Shown here: positions 11,160-21,779 of the stretch, one piece after another | Layout: each line of letters starts with the position of its first letter | How positions within the stretch are numbered: position 1 is the first letter of the stretch | Source of the DNA: Adiantum capillus-veneris | Taxonomy: Eukaryota > Streptophyta > Polypodiopsida > Polypodiales > Pteridaceae | NCBI GenBank assembly: GCA_014529385.2 | Contig: CM043959.1 | Span: forward strand, 61,084,253-61,148,252 | Direction: 5' to 3' | DNA length: 64,000 bases | Notes under the pieces: generated by a model | Told to the model about the DNA's origin: nothing | What the model saw: only the letters and a program-made list of their open reading frames with translations | Databases searched by the model: none | Made by a program: the position numbers and the translations under genes

Positions 11160-11780
11160 AGAAGTGCACCTCTGAAGAACTATCCACAATGGAAATGGGA
11201 GTCGTGCTAGGTAAGCCTGCATAGTGTGTTTGATGGGAAACGTTGACTTTGTATTTACGTGAAAGTTATTCATCCAGTACATATATGAATTCACCCAAAT
11301 TGTTGAGCGTCCTTTCAAGAGGCAAATTCATCTCAATATCACCAACTTTGATCATTACATCTAAAGTTGTAAATTGCATTGGAGAAATTATTTCTAAAAG
11401 AAATGATTCAAATATTACCTTTGTAAAAAGGATAAGAAAGCTCTTTATCCGGGAAAAATAAAGAGCAAGCCATAATAATAAGATAAATAAATAATTAAGC
11501 ACAAGGTCACATTATATAAACTAATAAATTATTTATATACTCATGTCTAATAATATAGCCGTTATAAATTTAAACTTAATAATATTTTAATGTTTTAGCA
11601 AATTTATTTAAAGAAATATGAAAAATTTATAATTTTAACAAATATTTGTGTGCGACTGTGTGACTGTGTGCGCCTTGGAATGCCAGTTGAACGCAAGGGA
11701 AAAAAGAGAAATTTCGCCCCAATTCTTTAAAAATTAACCAATTCTTTTAAAATTTCCTCTTGAAAAATTCAAGGCCCGGT
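11160..11780. other. Non-coding, AT-rich, upstream of the transposase relic
   Basis: Nothing coding is recognisable. 11,460-11,650 is strongly AT-rich (many TAATAATA-type runs) and could be leader or terminal sequence of the Mutator-like element, but no inverted repeat partner was found. Confidence 0.4.
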
Positions 11781-11799
11781 GGCAGCATGTGTTTTTGTG

Positions 11800-12500
11800 G
11801 TACGGAGTGGGTGTGCGGGTAGACAAGCGGGGCTCGGGGCGTGTGGGCGGTCGGAGGGGCCGGGTGTGTGCTGGCGACGACCACGCGGTGCAACATGAAG
11901 GCGTGTGTCCAGCCCTAGCCAAGGGCCCGAGGGCTAGCATGCAGTGACCATGCATCCCCACGTGGAGGCGTGTGTCCGCCCCTAGCCACGTGGTCGATTG
12001 GCAGCGCATGGCCCTTGCAAGGGCCACGCGTCGCCCAATGACAGACATGTGGTGACAAAGCAGCCACGTAGGTCGCCTCGCGGCCATGTGGTTTGCCATG
12101 TGTACCATCGCTAGCTGACGGTACACGTCGCTTGCCACGTTGGCCATATGATCTGCCATGTTGGCAACTTGGTGGCCATGTGGCATGCCACGTGTACTAT
12201 CGTTGGGTGCTTAAAGCGCCATGCGTCATGCCACATGTACTGTCACCATCACGCTGCCAACGTGGCAGACCACATTGCCAACGTGGCATGCCACGTGTAC
12301 CGTTGATTGCCCACGATACACATGGCAAACCACGTAGCCACGAGGCGGCCTACGTGACCGCTTCGTGGTCACATGGGTTGCCACTCGGCGACGTGTGGCC
12401 CTTGGGCTATGCACCGCCACGAGACCATGTGGCCAGACATGCTGCCACACGTCTGGTAACATGTAGCCCTCACCAACCCTACACAGTCACACGCATGCTA
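11800..12500. repeat. GC-rich degenerate repeat built on CACGTG/CATGTGG words
   Basis: The stretch is packed with variants of GCCACGTGG, GCCATGTGG and GGCATGCCACGTGTAC, many of them self-complementary. It is much more GC-rich than its neighbours. There is no constant period, so it is a scrambled or old minisatellite rather than a clean tandem array. The 233- and 150-codon open frames across it follow from low AT content and have no motif. Confidence 0.75.
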
Positions 12501-12504
12501 GCAC

Positions 12505-12776
12505 ATCTAGTGCATGTGTGTACACACACAAACACACGCACATGTGGATGTGGGTGTGGGTGTGTGTGTGTTGTGTCACATCCACCCCATAGGGGTGGGT
12601 GTGTGTCTTGTCAACATGCACACGCACACGGGGGTGTGTGCCATGTCAACACCTACATGCACATGCAGGTGTGTGTGTGTGTGGATGCAAATCCACCATA
12701 CACACACACACACACACACACACGCATCCACCACACACACACACCCTCACCCACCTCTCTCTCACACACACGCATC
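12505..12776. repeat. (CA)n/(TG)n compound microsatellite
   Basis: Alternating CA and TG tracts with interspersed GTGGGTGTGTGTC words; the cleanest (CA)n run is about 12,700-12,722. His/Thr-rich open frames here are repeat artefacts. Confidence 0.9.
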
Positions 12777-13299
12777 TCAAATATTAAAAGATAAATTAAA
12801 ATTTTGTAATTTTGTAATTTAAAACCTTTATAAAGAGATTTTAGAAGCTCTTTTTCATATCATTCTCAACTCTTAGCTTTTCATATTTTCCCTCATCTCT
12901 ACTTATTTATCTTACACCAACGACCTCTGTCAAGTTCTCTTTCTTTTCCTTCTCTCAAGCTTTTAGCTACAATTTCTCATAAGCCATACTTTTATCTATG
13001 TTCTCTAATTCTTTAGCCCAACTATGAGAACAATATATCAATTCAAAAATAATGGTGTTGTGGATGAAGTTTATGTTACTATGTCGCAAGAAGTCTCTCC
13101 ACGATACACTCAAGAGAGCAAACAATCTCAAGTTTTAAGTTCTCTAGATCAGATTGTGTCCGTCGGTGTGGGTGGAACAACACAATCAAGTGGAGAATTG
13201 AGCCATCGTGTGAAAACTGCTACCACAACTGAAGACGTAAGAGATGAAGCGTTTGGAAATGTGGTCAACAAGCATATTTCTTTGGGATGGGTGGATTCT

Positions 13300-13750
13300 C
13301 ATAGAGCTCCCTACGATGGAAAACTTCCGCGCTTGCCTCTATGTCGACTTATTTCAAACCCCACAATCCGCACGCATGATGAGCATGTGGCTAATTTGCA
13401 ACTCTCCATTGAAAATAAAAGCTACCAACCAACCATGGCAAGATTTATTGTCAGTGAGCGGATTCTTGGGGATGATCGTAAGCAATTCTCTCATCGTGGC
13501 CACACTTCAAGAGATCTTGCAATGTCATATGACTTGGACGAGTAGCTTCGTCTAATCCCCGAGATTAGTCACATGGTCAAGAGATACTTTGTCGTTTAGG
13601 ATGGATATCACAGATTGAAGACATGGATGCGGTGGATGAACGAGAACGACATCCCAATTGAGAAGGCAGCAAGGGTGGAGTATGTCCTTGTCGATTTTCA
13701 ACCCCATGAGACAACAGAGTTTCTATTGGTTTTGGGAATGATAAACAGGT
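13300..13750 (+). other. ParB-like domain within the decayed gene
   Basis: Residue pattern: a start strand (LPLCRLISNP), a helix with a conserved SIENKSYQP-type turn, and DGYHRL followed by a helix (KTWMRWMNE). ParB-fold proteins share an H-R pair after a D-G or N-G. Two TAG codons (at 13,543 and 13,597) interrupt it where Gln and Trp would be expected, consistent with single C-to-T or G-to-A changes. A donor-like GTAAGT follows at about 13,751. Confidence 0.5.
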
Positions 13751-16134
13751 AAGTCCAACTGGTTTTTGCGAATGTAAATGCATCTTATTGTTTTGACATT
13801 GTGTATTACATTCGAGTGTTAAACACAAGGGTTTCAGTAGCTCACACAACTGTGCATGATATATTCATGATGACAAAGCTAGGGTTGGCGGACCCTACTT
13901 CACTCCTGCAGAAATTTTTGTAAAGAGCACATCTGGGAGCAGAGAGGGCTTTGAATTTTAGGGGTCCAAACAAATCAAAGTGGCTAAAATTGCAAATGGT
14001 TGTCCTTGTGCAACTCATTTGGAAGGTATGCTTGAAACCAATGCTAAATGAAAATATGTTTTGATTGCAAAATCTTATTATGTATGTTTTGATTGTGTCC
14101 TTGGAAAATGATAGGAAGAGTTCAATGCTATGTATAGTACTAAAACTGAAGGGCTTCCATCAGAAGGGAGTTTCAACTACGAGTTGTCACCTGATGCATA
14201 TGAGAAAAGCGTCGTTTTTGCGCTATCTCAAACCTCGAGGGGTTCACTATTCAGTACCCCTCTATATAACATGCGTTCACTGGATATTAGAAAACCTCTC
14301 TTTGAACATATCTGAATGAATCAAATGACCCCTTATTTTAGGACTTTTTTCCAAAATTGAATTAAAAAGGCCCTTTTTAAAATGTATCTCTGTTAAATTG
14401 CCTAAATTTTTGTATTTTAAAACCTCTCCTTTTCAACTCACGTTATACATTAACATGATTACATAGTACACCCCCCGAGTCTCAAACAAAGCAATATTTC
14501 ACTTGCAAAGGGCTTGAAATAGCAACCATTGCAAATCCAGATAATGGCGATGACTTTTTCCAAAAGTGTATGTCATTTACAGGTTGGGACGAGAAGACGA
14601 CCAAAATGACACCCTCTAGAGTGGCAGAGGTTGTGCGTGCACGCATTAGCGCAAAAGAGTAAGTACATGTCATTTAAGTCTTTTGATATCTTTCTCCTTT
14701 GATTATGTCGCAATGAAAAATAAGTCTCCCTTTTCCTTTGCTAGGAAGTGCCGCTTAATTTACTTGCTCCAAGGTGGTGATGCATCCTTGAAAGGGAATG
14801 GCATAGGGTTGACGGAGAAGGCATGGATCCAGTGGCTTCGATATCACGTGTAATGATGGCAATTGAAAAGGTGGATCAAGTGATTATGTGTTCAAATCAA
14901 TTTGTTGGTATTCTAACTTGTGTCCTATTATTTGTTGCAGGAGAGTGCTTGAGATGGCCGAGAAAATGGAGGGCAAGAATTAGCACGTTGCCATCCAACA
15001 CAAGAAGGTTGAAGAGAGGCATGGTTGCACACTCGCACACACATTGTAGACATACAGACACAACCACTTTGATAATGCCTTCAAGAAGTGGAGTGCATGG
15101 ATCAAGTCCACACAAGATCTCAAAGAGCAACCCCACTTTGTTTGCACGGCACAACACATGTTGTACAGGCTGGACATCTTTGATTGACATATTACGTATG
15201 TTGTAGGTTACACTAATCTTGTCAAGGTGGCTCAAAACATTCTTTGTTGTCTTGTAGATGGTGGAGAGATGATGTAGTCTTCCCCATTCCCGAGCACCCC
15301 AGTGATGCATGGTATAGGTCGGAAAGAAAGGAGACAGTCTTATATCCGGACGCGTGGATAGATGACTTGTGACCAAAGGGAGTGTGGCTATGTAGATTTT
15401 GCCTTTGCCATGCAATACAAGATGGGCACAATAAATGTCTTTTCTTAACTAATAGCGGAGCATACTGCTTCACGGAAGAAATCCGTTGTGATAGAGGATG
15501 CACTATCTCCGAGCACAACAAAGAAACCAGACTCAAAGAAACAAGCCTCAAAGAAAGACCCAAAGACTGGCTCCACATCGGCCCTGCAAGCACCGTTGGC
15601 TGACCGGCAACGTGGGAAGAGAAAGGAGAGATATGTTTCTTCTAGCGATAGTGAGAGCGAGCATGTGATTGAGGAGTATTCTGTAGAAGTCAATGATAGT
15701 GCTCAGAGTCTTGGTGCTATGAGCCACAGTGTACCAACACTTTCCTTCACTCCGAGACCATTAGGGACACCCAAGAGTCCCCTCCATGTTCACCATCACA
15801 TGGCAGGGCTTCACAGGACCTATCAGACATGGCGAGAGCGGTCGGAGAAAACCCTCCAGGTATGTGAGAGTGGTTAATGTTGGTTGTTCTCTTTAGCATT
15901 GCATGCAAGATATATTTGATCTTATGTTGAGCATACATATATGCATGTAGAGCCACGCCACCTTGCACTGCATGCTAGTGTCAAGTACTTAGCAAAATCT
16001 ATTCCAAATGTGTTGTGCAATGACAGGTAAGCCACGTTAATTTTCCTTCATAGTAGTTATGTCCATAATTTTAGTGCTAACAAAGATTGCGCATAGTTCT
16101 ATGCAGTCACTACGTATATTCTTGGTCTCTCTAG

Positions 16135-17098
16135 CAAAAATAGGGCAGATGAACCCCAACTTGAGATTGGGTGGCGTACGTTTGATGTACATGGCCTTTC
16201 CCTTACACACTAGGCCACATGAAGCTAGCACGGGTGGGGTTCCTTTATGGAACCAATGGGATAGCGATCTTGGGGATGTTGCATTCCTTCTCGCAATCGA
16301 GTTTCTTTTGGTTGATGGCATGGTTGTGGCAACATGTCGAGAAGAACATGTGTCCATTGTCACTTCAAAGGTAGAGGGAGCTCATTTCCAGTTGTTGAGG
16401 ATATTGTACATACAGCTGTGGGAGTCGAGTTGCACGACTGTTCAGGACTATGTAGAGGGGGGGTATGTTGTTTTTTGTTTTGATATTGAACAGTATCTTT
16501 GATGTTCACATTTCAAAGTATCTACATTTTAATGTTATTTGTAGGTTGGTACTTTGTTTCTAGTCATTTTTTCACCCCCTAGAACCAGCGGGTGTTGGCT
16601 TTCAAGGTATGATCGAGCGGATGTAGAGATTGCAGCAAATGTATGTGGCTTCTTTGCAAATCATGACATGTTGTGGGAGAAGATACCAGGTACAGATTCC
16701 ACACAATGGACGCTTGATCGTATAGGCAGGCCTTATCGTAGAGGTGTTGAGAGGAGTCCAGCGTTTGCAAGGTGCTAGAAAATTATTGGATGTTTTTTCT
16801 TCATGTTCCTAAAAAATTGGAGGTATAACAAATGTAACGATTTCTGTTGTTTTGTAGATGGCTACTAGTTACCTTCACAAACATGGGAGATGCTATGTTG
16901 GACTATTTTGCAAGAGTGGGGACATTGGCAGCACAATGTTTACTACTACGTAGGCATTGCATCAGTTGTGCGAAGGATTGGTCAGCTTTTAGTGCTTGTC
17001 TAGATCCGGCTCAGCACCTACCTTCCGATTTAGTCTCAACATTGATTTTTCATAGGAGTGATAGAGTTCATGTAACTGAGCATCCAAAGCAGGTGTGA
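16135..17098 (+). other. DNA methyltransferase-like catalytic and AdoMet region
   Basis: Candidate motif IV is YMAFPLHTRPHE (about 16,188-16,223), where D/N/S-P-P-Y/F/W is expected, so it is degenerate. Motif V-VI is VAFLLAIEFLLVDGMVVATC. An ERSPAFARWLL segment resembles the motif X lead-in, followed by motif I in MLDYFARVGTLAAQ and LLRRHCISCAKD, matching the gR-x-IG-x-E strand of N4/N6 amino-MTases. Introns are inferred at about 16,460-16,544 and 16,770-16,856. Confidence 0.5.
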
Positions 17099-17439
17099 CA
17101 GAGCAGATTCATTCGTTGGAGCCATCTTTGCCAACACCACTCAGGAGTCAAGGTGGGATAGTAGCAGCTCCACATACTGCTTTCACGGCCCTAGTGTTGG
17201 CATGGCATGCAACTGGACCATCTCCCAGTGCATTCAGTGCCTCCACATTTGAGGCCCTATTTGGAGTTGATCTATTGCCTCTTTCACTACATACAGGCCT
17301 CCCCAAATATGGTTTGTACCCTTTGCCATTTGGAGGATTTTCCCCACCATTTGGTGCACTGCCCCCGTTGGTACGACCTTTGTTTCCTCCCGCAACATAT
17401 GGCCCCCCGCCACCCTTCTTTCATCCACCTCACCCATGA
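17095..17439 (+). pseudogene. Pro-rich C-terminal tail of the ParB/MTase-like gene
   Basis: A 114-codon frame follows the MTase-like exon with a frame change. It is Pro/Phe/Leu-rich (FGGFSPPFGALPP and YGPPPPFFHPPHP at its end). It may be the natural C-terminus after one frameshift at about 17,095, or a spliced continuation. No domain is recognised. Confidence 0.35.
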
Positions 17440-17629
17440 TGTTTCCCCCCCCCATATGTATCTACCTTTGATGCAATGGAACACATAGATTTGGGGTTTG
17501 CTATATCAAATAGACCATAATTTTGTGTAAGGAGCTTCTCTTTGTCTTATCAATAGTGTATTGAATGCATCCATGGTGGTCTTTGTTTAAATGTAAGTTG
17601 GCCCTGAACCTACAATCAAATTTTAGTTG

Positions 17630-17671
<42 letters not shown>

Positions 17672-17880
17672 GATAAAGGATCTTTTGGGAATCCGCTCGC
17701 CTGATTCTTAGAAAGCTCTTGTCAAAAATTGCTCGCCCAAAAATTGCACTCTGATAAACACAAACATCAAGAACAAAAACAAAATCACAAGGAAAAACCT
17801 AAACATCGTGAAAAGGAATTAGATCATAACAGATTCAAACACAATGAGAGGTCTAGTGATTTAAATATTGCATTTTGAAC
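17440..17880. other. Non-coding, with a (GA)n tract
   Basis: (GA)n occupies about 17,633-17,668. The rest shows no coding features. It separates the ParB/MTase-like relic from the gag relic starting near 17,880. Confidence 0.6.
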
Positions 17881-18254
17881 TTTTAAAGGCATTCAAAGAG
17901 GCAGTCCAGATAGACACATACAAGCCTTTGCCACAAGTATGCTGATCTGAAGGACATCCATGAAGATGACTAGGCAAAGTATTTTCCACAAACTATGAAG
18001 GATGCAATACGGAAATGGTACTAACATTACCTAGCTTGCAAGATCATAACTTATAATAAGTTGAAGAAAGATTTCTTATTTAGAGTATAGTGAGAGCCAC
18101 GTGAATGAGAATTGCAAACTAGACAAAATCAAGTAGAGCAGGCTATCTATTGGTCGTTATGTGGAGAAAATCAAGGATCTGAGGAGGTAGCTGAATGAGC
18201 CACAATCAAAACGATTCATGCATGCATGGTTCTTGAGTGGCGCTCACAAGCAAT
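17880..18254 (+). pseudogene. Ty3/gypsy gag relic, 5' part (split by CACTA)
   Basis: Frames give FPQTMKDAIRKWY, ITYNKLKKDFLFR and RYVEKIKDLRR, matching the Retrotrans_gag order (W-[YF] ... L...F ... Y). Stops interrupt all frames. The reading resumes on the far side of the CACTA element at 28,889, which shows the CACTA element inserted into an existing gag. Confidence 0.65.
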
Positions 18255-18257
18255 AAA

Positions 18258-18440
18258 CACTACAAGAGGTACTTCACATTAGCGACGCTCGTAGTGCGAC
18301 GCTCAAAAGTGAAAACCCATGGCGTCGCTATGGTCGTCACTAAGTTACTTGTAACTTAGACACGCCCATAGCGATGCCCATAGCGACGCCGACAGGGGTA
18401 AAAAAATAACCGAGAGCGTCCGGAAACTCAAATCTCAGAT
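18258..18440 (+). repeat. CACTA 5' terminal and subterminal repeats
   Basis: CACTACAAGAGGT is followed by repeated GCGACGCT/TCGCTATGG words. In this superfamily, subterminal repeats bind the TNPA-like protein. Confidence 0.88.
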
Positions 18441-18478
18441 CTGAGTTTTAGGTGCTCAAGCAAACAAAGGTAACCCGT

Positions 18479-18560
<82 letters not shown>

Positions 18561-18627
18561 AGGAGAGGAAGGAGAGCCAGGTATGCTCCTTCCCTCTCCT
18601 CTCTCTCATGTTTCCTTCCCCTCTTTC

Positions 18628-18684
<57 letters not shown>

Positions 18685-18727
18685 TTGTGTTTCTCTCTCT
18701 CTCACACACACACACACACATTGTGTT

Positions 18728-18759
<32 letters not shown>

Positions 18760-18835
18760 CACATGCATAAACAAAACACACACACACACACACATGCATA
18801 AACAAAGAATGCATACACACACACATTGAGAGAGG

Positions 18836-18874
<39 letters not shown>
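18479..18874. repeat. Compound (CT)n (CA)n (GA)n microsatellite
   Basis: CT run about 18,479-18,528, CA run about 18,529-18,555, further CT, CA and GA runs to 18,874. Ser/Leu- and Cys/Val-rich open frames on both strands here are artefacts. Confidence 0.92.
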
Positions 18875-18878
<4 letters not shown>

Positions 18879-19028
18879 AACGTCGTAGGAAACTATCCCA
18901 AGAGACCTTAAAGATCTAGCCGACGAGGAGTTGAACTTAAGACCTGTTATTCAAGAGGGAAATGGCATAACCAATATACCACACTTGGGTGATAGAAAGG
19001 TTATACTATTTTCCTCTTTTTATTGGCA
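18875..19028 (-). repeat. SINE-like unit, copy 1
   Basis: About 150 bp, read on the minus strand from TATAACCTTTCTATCACCCA to CGTAGGAAACT...AAAACT in reverse sense. It contains an A-box-like TGGTATATTGG and a B-box-like AAGTTCAACTCC about 40 bp later, as in tRNA-derived SINEs. It is flanked on both sides by microsatellite tracts. Confidence 0.55.
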
Positions 19029-19066
19029 CACACACACACCCACACACACACTCGAGAAGAAGACAA

Positions 19067-19221
19067 TTTTAACATCGTAGAAAACTATTGCAAGAGACCT
19101 TAAAGATCTAGCCGATGAGGAGTTGAACTCAAAACCTGTTATTCAATAGGGAAATGGCATAACCAATCTACCACACTTGGGTGATAGAAAGGTTATACCA
19201 TTTTCCTCTTTTTATTGGCAC
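19067..19221 (-). repeat. SINE-like unit, copy 2
   Basis: Nearly identical to copy 1, with TGGTAGATTGG and GAGTTCAACTCC boxes on the minus strand. It ends at a (CA)n tract. Confidence 0.55.
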
Positions 19222-19252
19222 ACACACACACACACACACGAGAAGAAGAGAG

Positions 19253-19295
19253 TTTTAACGTTGTAGGAAACTATCCCAAGAGACGTTAAAGATTA
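19253..19295 (-). repeat. SINE-like unit, truncated copy 3
   Basis: Only the TTTTAACGTTGTAGGAAACT end plus about 20 bp remain, passing into the TTAGATT-rich stretch. Confidence 0.5.
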
Positions 19296-19530
19296 GGTTA
19301 GATTTAGATTTACGTTAGATTAGATTTAGGTTTATTTAGCTTAGATTAGATTAGATTTACGTTTATTTTTAGTTAGATTTACGTTAGATAAAATTTTGGG
19401 TTTATTTACTTTAGATTTAGATTTACGTTAAATTAGATTAGATTCAGGTTTATTTTGAGTTTAAGATTAAATTGGATCTAGATTTATGTTCAATGGACTA
19501 GATTTTTTTAGATTTAGGTTAGATTTTAGT
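19296..19530. repeat. Degenerate TTAGATT/TTACGTTAGAT repeat
   Basis: Tandem, irregular runs of AGATTAGATTTA and TTTACGTTAGAT words of no fixed period. Confidence 0.75.
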
Positions 19531-19534
19531 GTAT

Positions 19535-19603
19535 GTCAATGAAGGTGCGCTTTTCATGTCAATGAAGGTGCGCTTTTCATGTCAATGAAGGTGCGCTCAT
19601 GAT
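19535..19603. repeat. Three tandem copies of a 23-bp unit
   Basis: Unit GTCAATGAAGGTGCGCTTTTC plus AT, copies at 19,535, 19,558 and 19,581. Confidence 0.9.
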
Positions 19604-20192
19604 GGTAAGCATTGTATGAAAAACACTTGCTCATATGAAAAACACTGAAAAAGACTCCGTTTTCCTACATGAGAAAATTTCTTGCGCTCACAGCCTCGAC
19701 AGTCCATGCGGACCAGTAATTCCACCTGCATGTTCGACTGCTGCTAGCATACAATAAGCCATCATGATCAGCCAATGGAAGAGCAAATTGAGCCTACACA
19801 GAAATTAGTGATGCAAGATGACAATTCCAAGGGTGTCAGACACACACACACACTACACAGCCCTTCAAATCTAAAGTAAGAATTATGTGCTTTGAGTAGG
19901 CATCAGCTACATTGCAAGAATGGCGTACCTTCATGCTACAGACAAAGATCTATTGTGAAAAGATGTTAAGATGTTGTGAAATGCTACAGCTAGAGAAGAG
20001 GCAAAGTGGTTTTGTCAACTACATGCACTATCATGTAGACGTGGGTGTGTAGATTTCTTGTATCCACAAATATAGTCATTGACCAATAAAGACAAGATTA
20101 TAACCCAGTGGTTCTGATCTCCGTGCACCTCTAGACTGAGGTGTGCGGGGATTGGACATGACTAGAGAATGTGAGGTAGTTTACAATGTGAA

Positions 20193-20196
<4 letters not shown>

Positions 20197-20234
<38 letters not shown>

Positions 20235-20243
20235 GAGAGAGAT
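20197..20243. repeat. (GA)n microsatellite
   Basis: GA run with one interrupting T. Confidence 0.9.
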
Positions 20244-20384
20244 AAAAGATGAATAATGCCAATAGAATATTAAATTTGTTGTCCAGATTATAAGGTTTTT
20301 ACCCTCATTATGAGTAGTGATGAGGATGTGGGGCCATCCAACCGAAACACCTACCTCTCAACGAGGATCTTATGTCCTTGTAAT

Positions 20385-20526
20385 TGTTGAGCTTATATGT
20401 GAAGCTACTCAATATATGGCTTCTCTATATATGGCACCCAGGTCCCCTCTATATATACATCATCTCATGTGTGTATTCTACACACTTTGGGGTTCTACTT
20501 CTGTGTTCTCTCCTTCTCTCTCAACA
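20385..20526 (+). repeat. 5' LTR, short-LTR element copy A
   Basis: 142 bp, TGTTGAGC...CTCAACA. Contains TATATA-rich promoter-like sequence (TCTATATATGG and TCTATATATACA). Confidence 0.95.
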
Positions 20527-20540
20527 TGGTATCAGAGCAG
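20527..20540 (+). other. Primer-binding site, copy A
   Basis: TGGTATCAGAGCAG, a 14-base match to the expected initiator tRNA-Met complement, directly after the LTR. Confidence 0.92.
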
Positions 20541-20544
20541 TTTC

Positions 20545-21500
20545 TTTAAATTCTGCACCGATTTTGAGTTATCGTTCGCGGACTGCGTACATACCTGAAA
20601 AACAGCTTCCGCGTTTTGTTTTTGATTTTTCTGCTAATTGGAAGCGATTTTGCAGAAACTACTAGCGCTAGAGACCGGAATCGATGTGGTCTACAACTTT
20701 GCAAAAGGAAGTTTTTTCAAATTCTGCACCGATTTTGAGTTATCGTTCGCGGACTGCATACATACCTGAAAAGCAACTTCCTCTTTTTGTTTTTGATTTT
20801 TCTGCTAATTGGAAACGATTTTGCAGAAACTACATGGGCGAGAGACCGGAATCGATGTCATCTACAACTTTGCAGAAGGAAGTTTTTTCAAATTCTGCAC
20901 CGATTTTGAGCTATCGTTCGCGGACTGCGTACATACCTGAAAAGCAACTTCCGCTTTTTGTTTTTGATTTTTCTACTAATTGGAAACGATTTTGCAGAAA
21001 CTACCCACGTGAAAGACCGGAATCGATGTGGTCTACAACTTTGCAGAAGAGAGTTTTTTCAAATTCTGCACCGATTTTGAGTTATCGTTCGCGGACTGCG
21101 TACATACCTGAAAAGCAACTTCCGCTTTTTGTTTTTTATTTTTCTGCTAATTGAAAACGATTTTGCAGAAACTACTCGTGCAAAAGACCGGAATCGATGT
21201 GGTCTACAACTTTGCAAAAGAAAGTGTTTTCAAATTCGGCACCGATTTTGAGTTATCGTTCGCGGACTGCGTACATATCTGAAAAGCAATTTTCGCTTTT
21301 TGTTTTTGATTTTTGTGCTTATTGAAAACGATTTTGTAGAAACTACCTGCGTGAGAGACCGGAATCGATGTGTTCTACAACTTTGCAGAAGAAACTACCC
21401 GTGATGGGGATTGGAATCGATTTGGTCTATAACTTTGCAGAAGAAAGTTTCTCTAAATTCTGCACCAATTTTGGGTTATCGTCTCAGACTGCGAATATGT
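20545..21500 (+). repeat. 171-bp tandem array inside copy A
   Basis: The word ATTTTGAGTTATCGTTCGCG or a variant recurs at 20,561, 20,732, 20,903, 21,074 and 21,245, each exactly 171 bp apart, then at 21,468 after a longer degenerate interval. 171 is a multiple of 3 (57 codons), so a frame stays open for 156 codons at 20,684-21,154 with a repeating SNSAPILSYRSRTAYIPEK block. Whether it is translated is unknown; the repeat could equally serve as leader structure. Confidence 0.93.
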
Positions 21501-21779
21501 TTGAAAATCAAAATTTTACTTTTTGCTTTTGATTTTTCTCATAATTGAAAACTTCTCAATTATATTTTTCTTCATCAATCATATATTTTTTACTGACGTA
21601 ACTTTGCTGCAGAAGCCAGTTACACATCGTTCCGATTCAGTCGAGCCGTTGATGATCGTCCAAATTCTATCGAGCTACTGTTGGTACATGATCTTTTGTT
21701 ATATGATATACTCGTTCATTGATTCTCGTATAATTATTCTTTCAGAGATATAGTTTACGTCGTTTTATTGATAATTTCT

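Larger units (their letters stand above)
13024..17098 (+). pseudogene. ParB-like / DNA methyltransferase-like multi-exon gene, decayed
   Basis: Exon-like segments read on the plus strand. 13,024-13,750: RLPLCRLISNPTIRTHDEHV, then IPEISHMVKRYFV-stop-DGYHRLKTWM, resembling a ParB-like N-terminal domain (substrate loop normally V-x-D/W-G-x-H-R). Later segments: 13,820-14,040; 14,110-14,240; 14,490-14,660; 14,745-14,855; 14,940-15,380; 15,460-15,860 (acidic/Lys-rich linker). 16,135-16,470: LGDVAFLLAIEFLLVDGMVV, like MTase motifs V-VI. 16,857-17,095: GDAMLDYFARVGTLAAQ, like AdoMet motif I (D-x-F-A-G-x-G-T). The order IV-VI then X-I fits the beta class of amino-methyltransferases. A GT...AG junction (16,770/16,857) restores AFARWLLVTFTNMGD. 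Several in-frame TAG stops and a Gly-to-Arg change in motif I make this copy inactive. The ParB and MTase assignments are mine from motifs only. Confidence 0.5.

Noticed and set aside
12093-12822. 233-codon ORF with His/Thr-rich end
   Set aside because: Runs over the GC-rich degenerate repeat and (CA)n; no motif and no codon signal.
16565-16600. SPP in VIFSPPRTSG as methyltransferase motif IV
   Set aside because: It comes after the V-VI-like block, so the order is wrong; the degenerate AFPL site upstream fits better.
18428-18829. Four overlapping 97-132-codon ORFs on both strands
   Set aside because: They translate (CT)n, (CA)n and (GA)n tracts; composition is dictated by the repeat.
20545-21500. 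Centromeric satellite because of the 171-bp period
   Set aside because: The period coincidence is not evidence; the array lies inside an LTR element between primer site and minisatellite.
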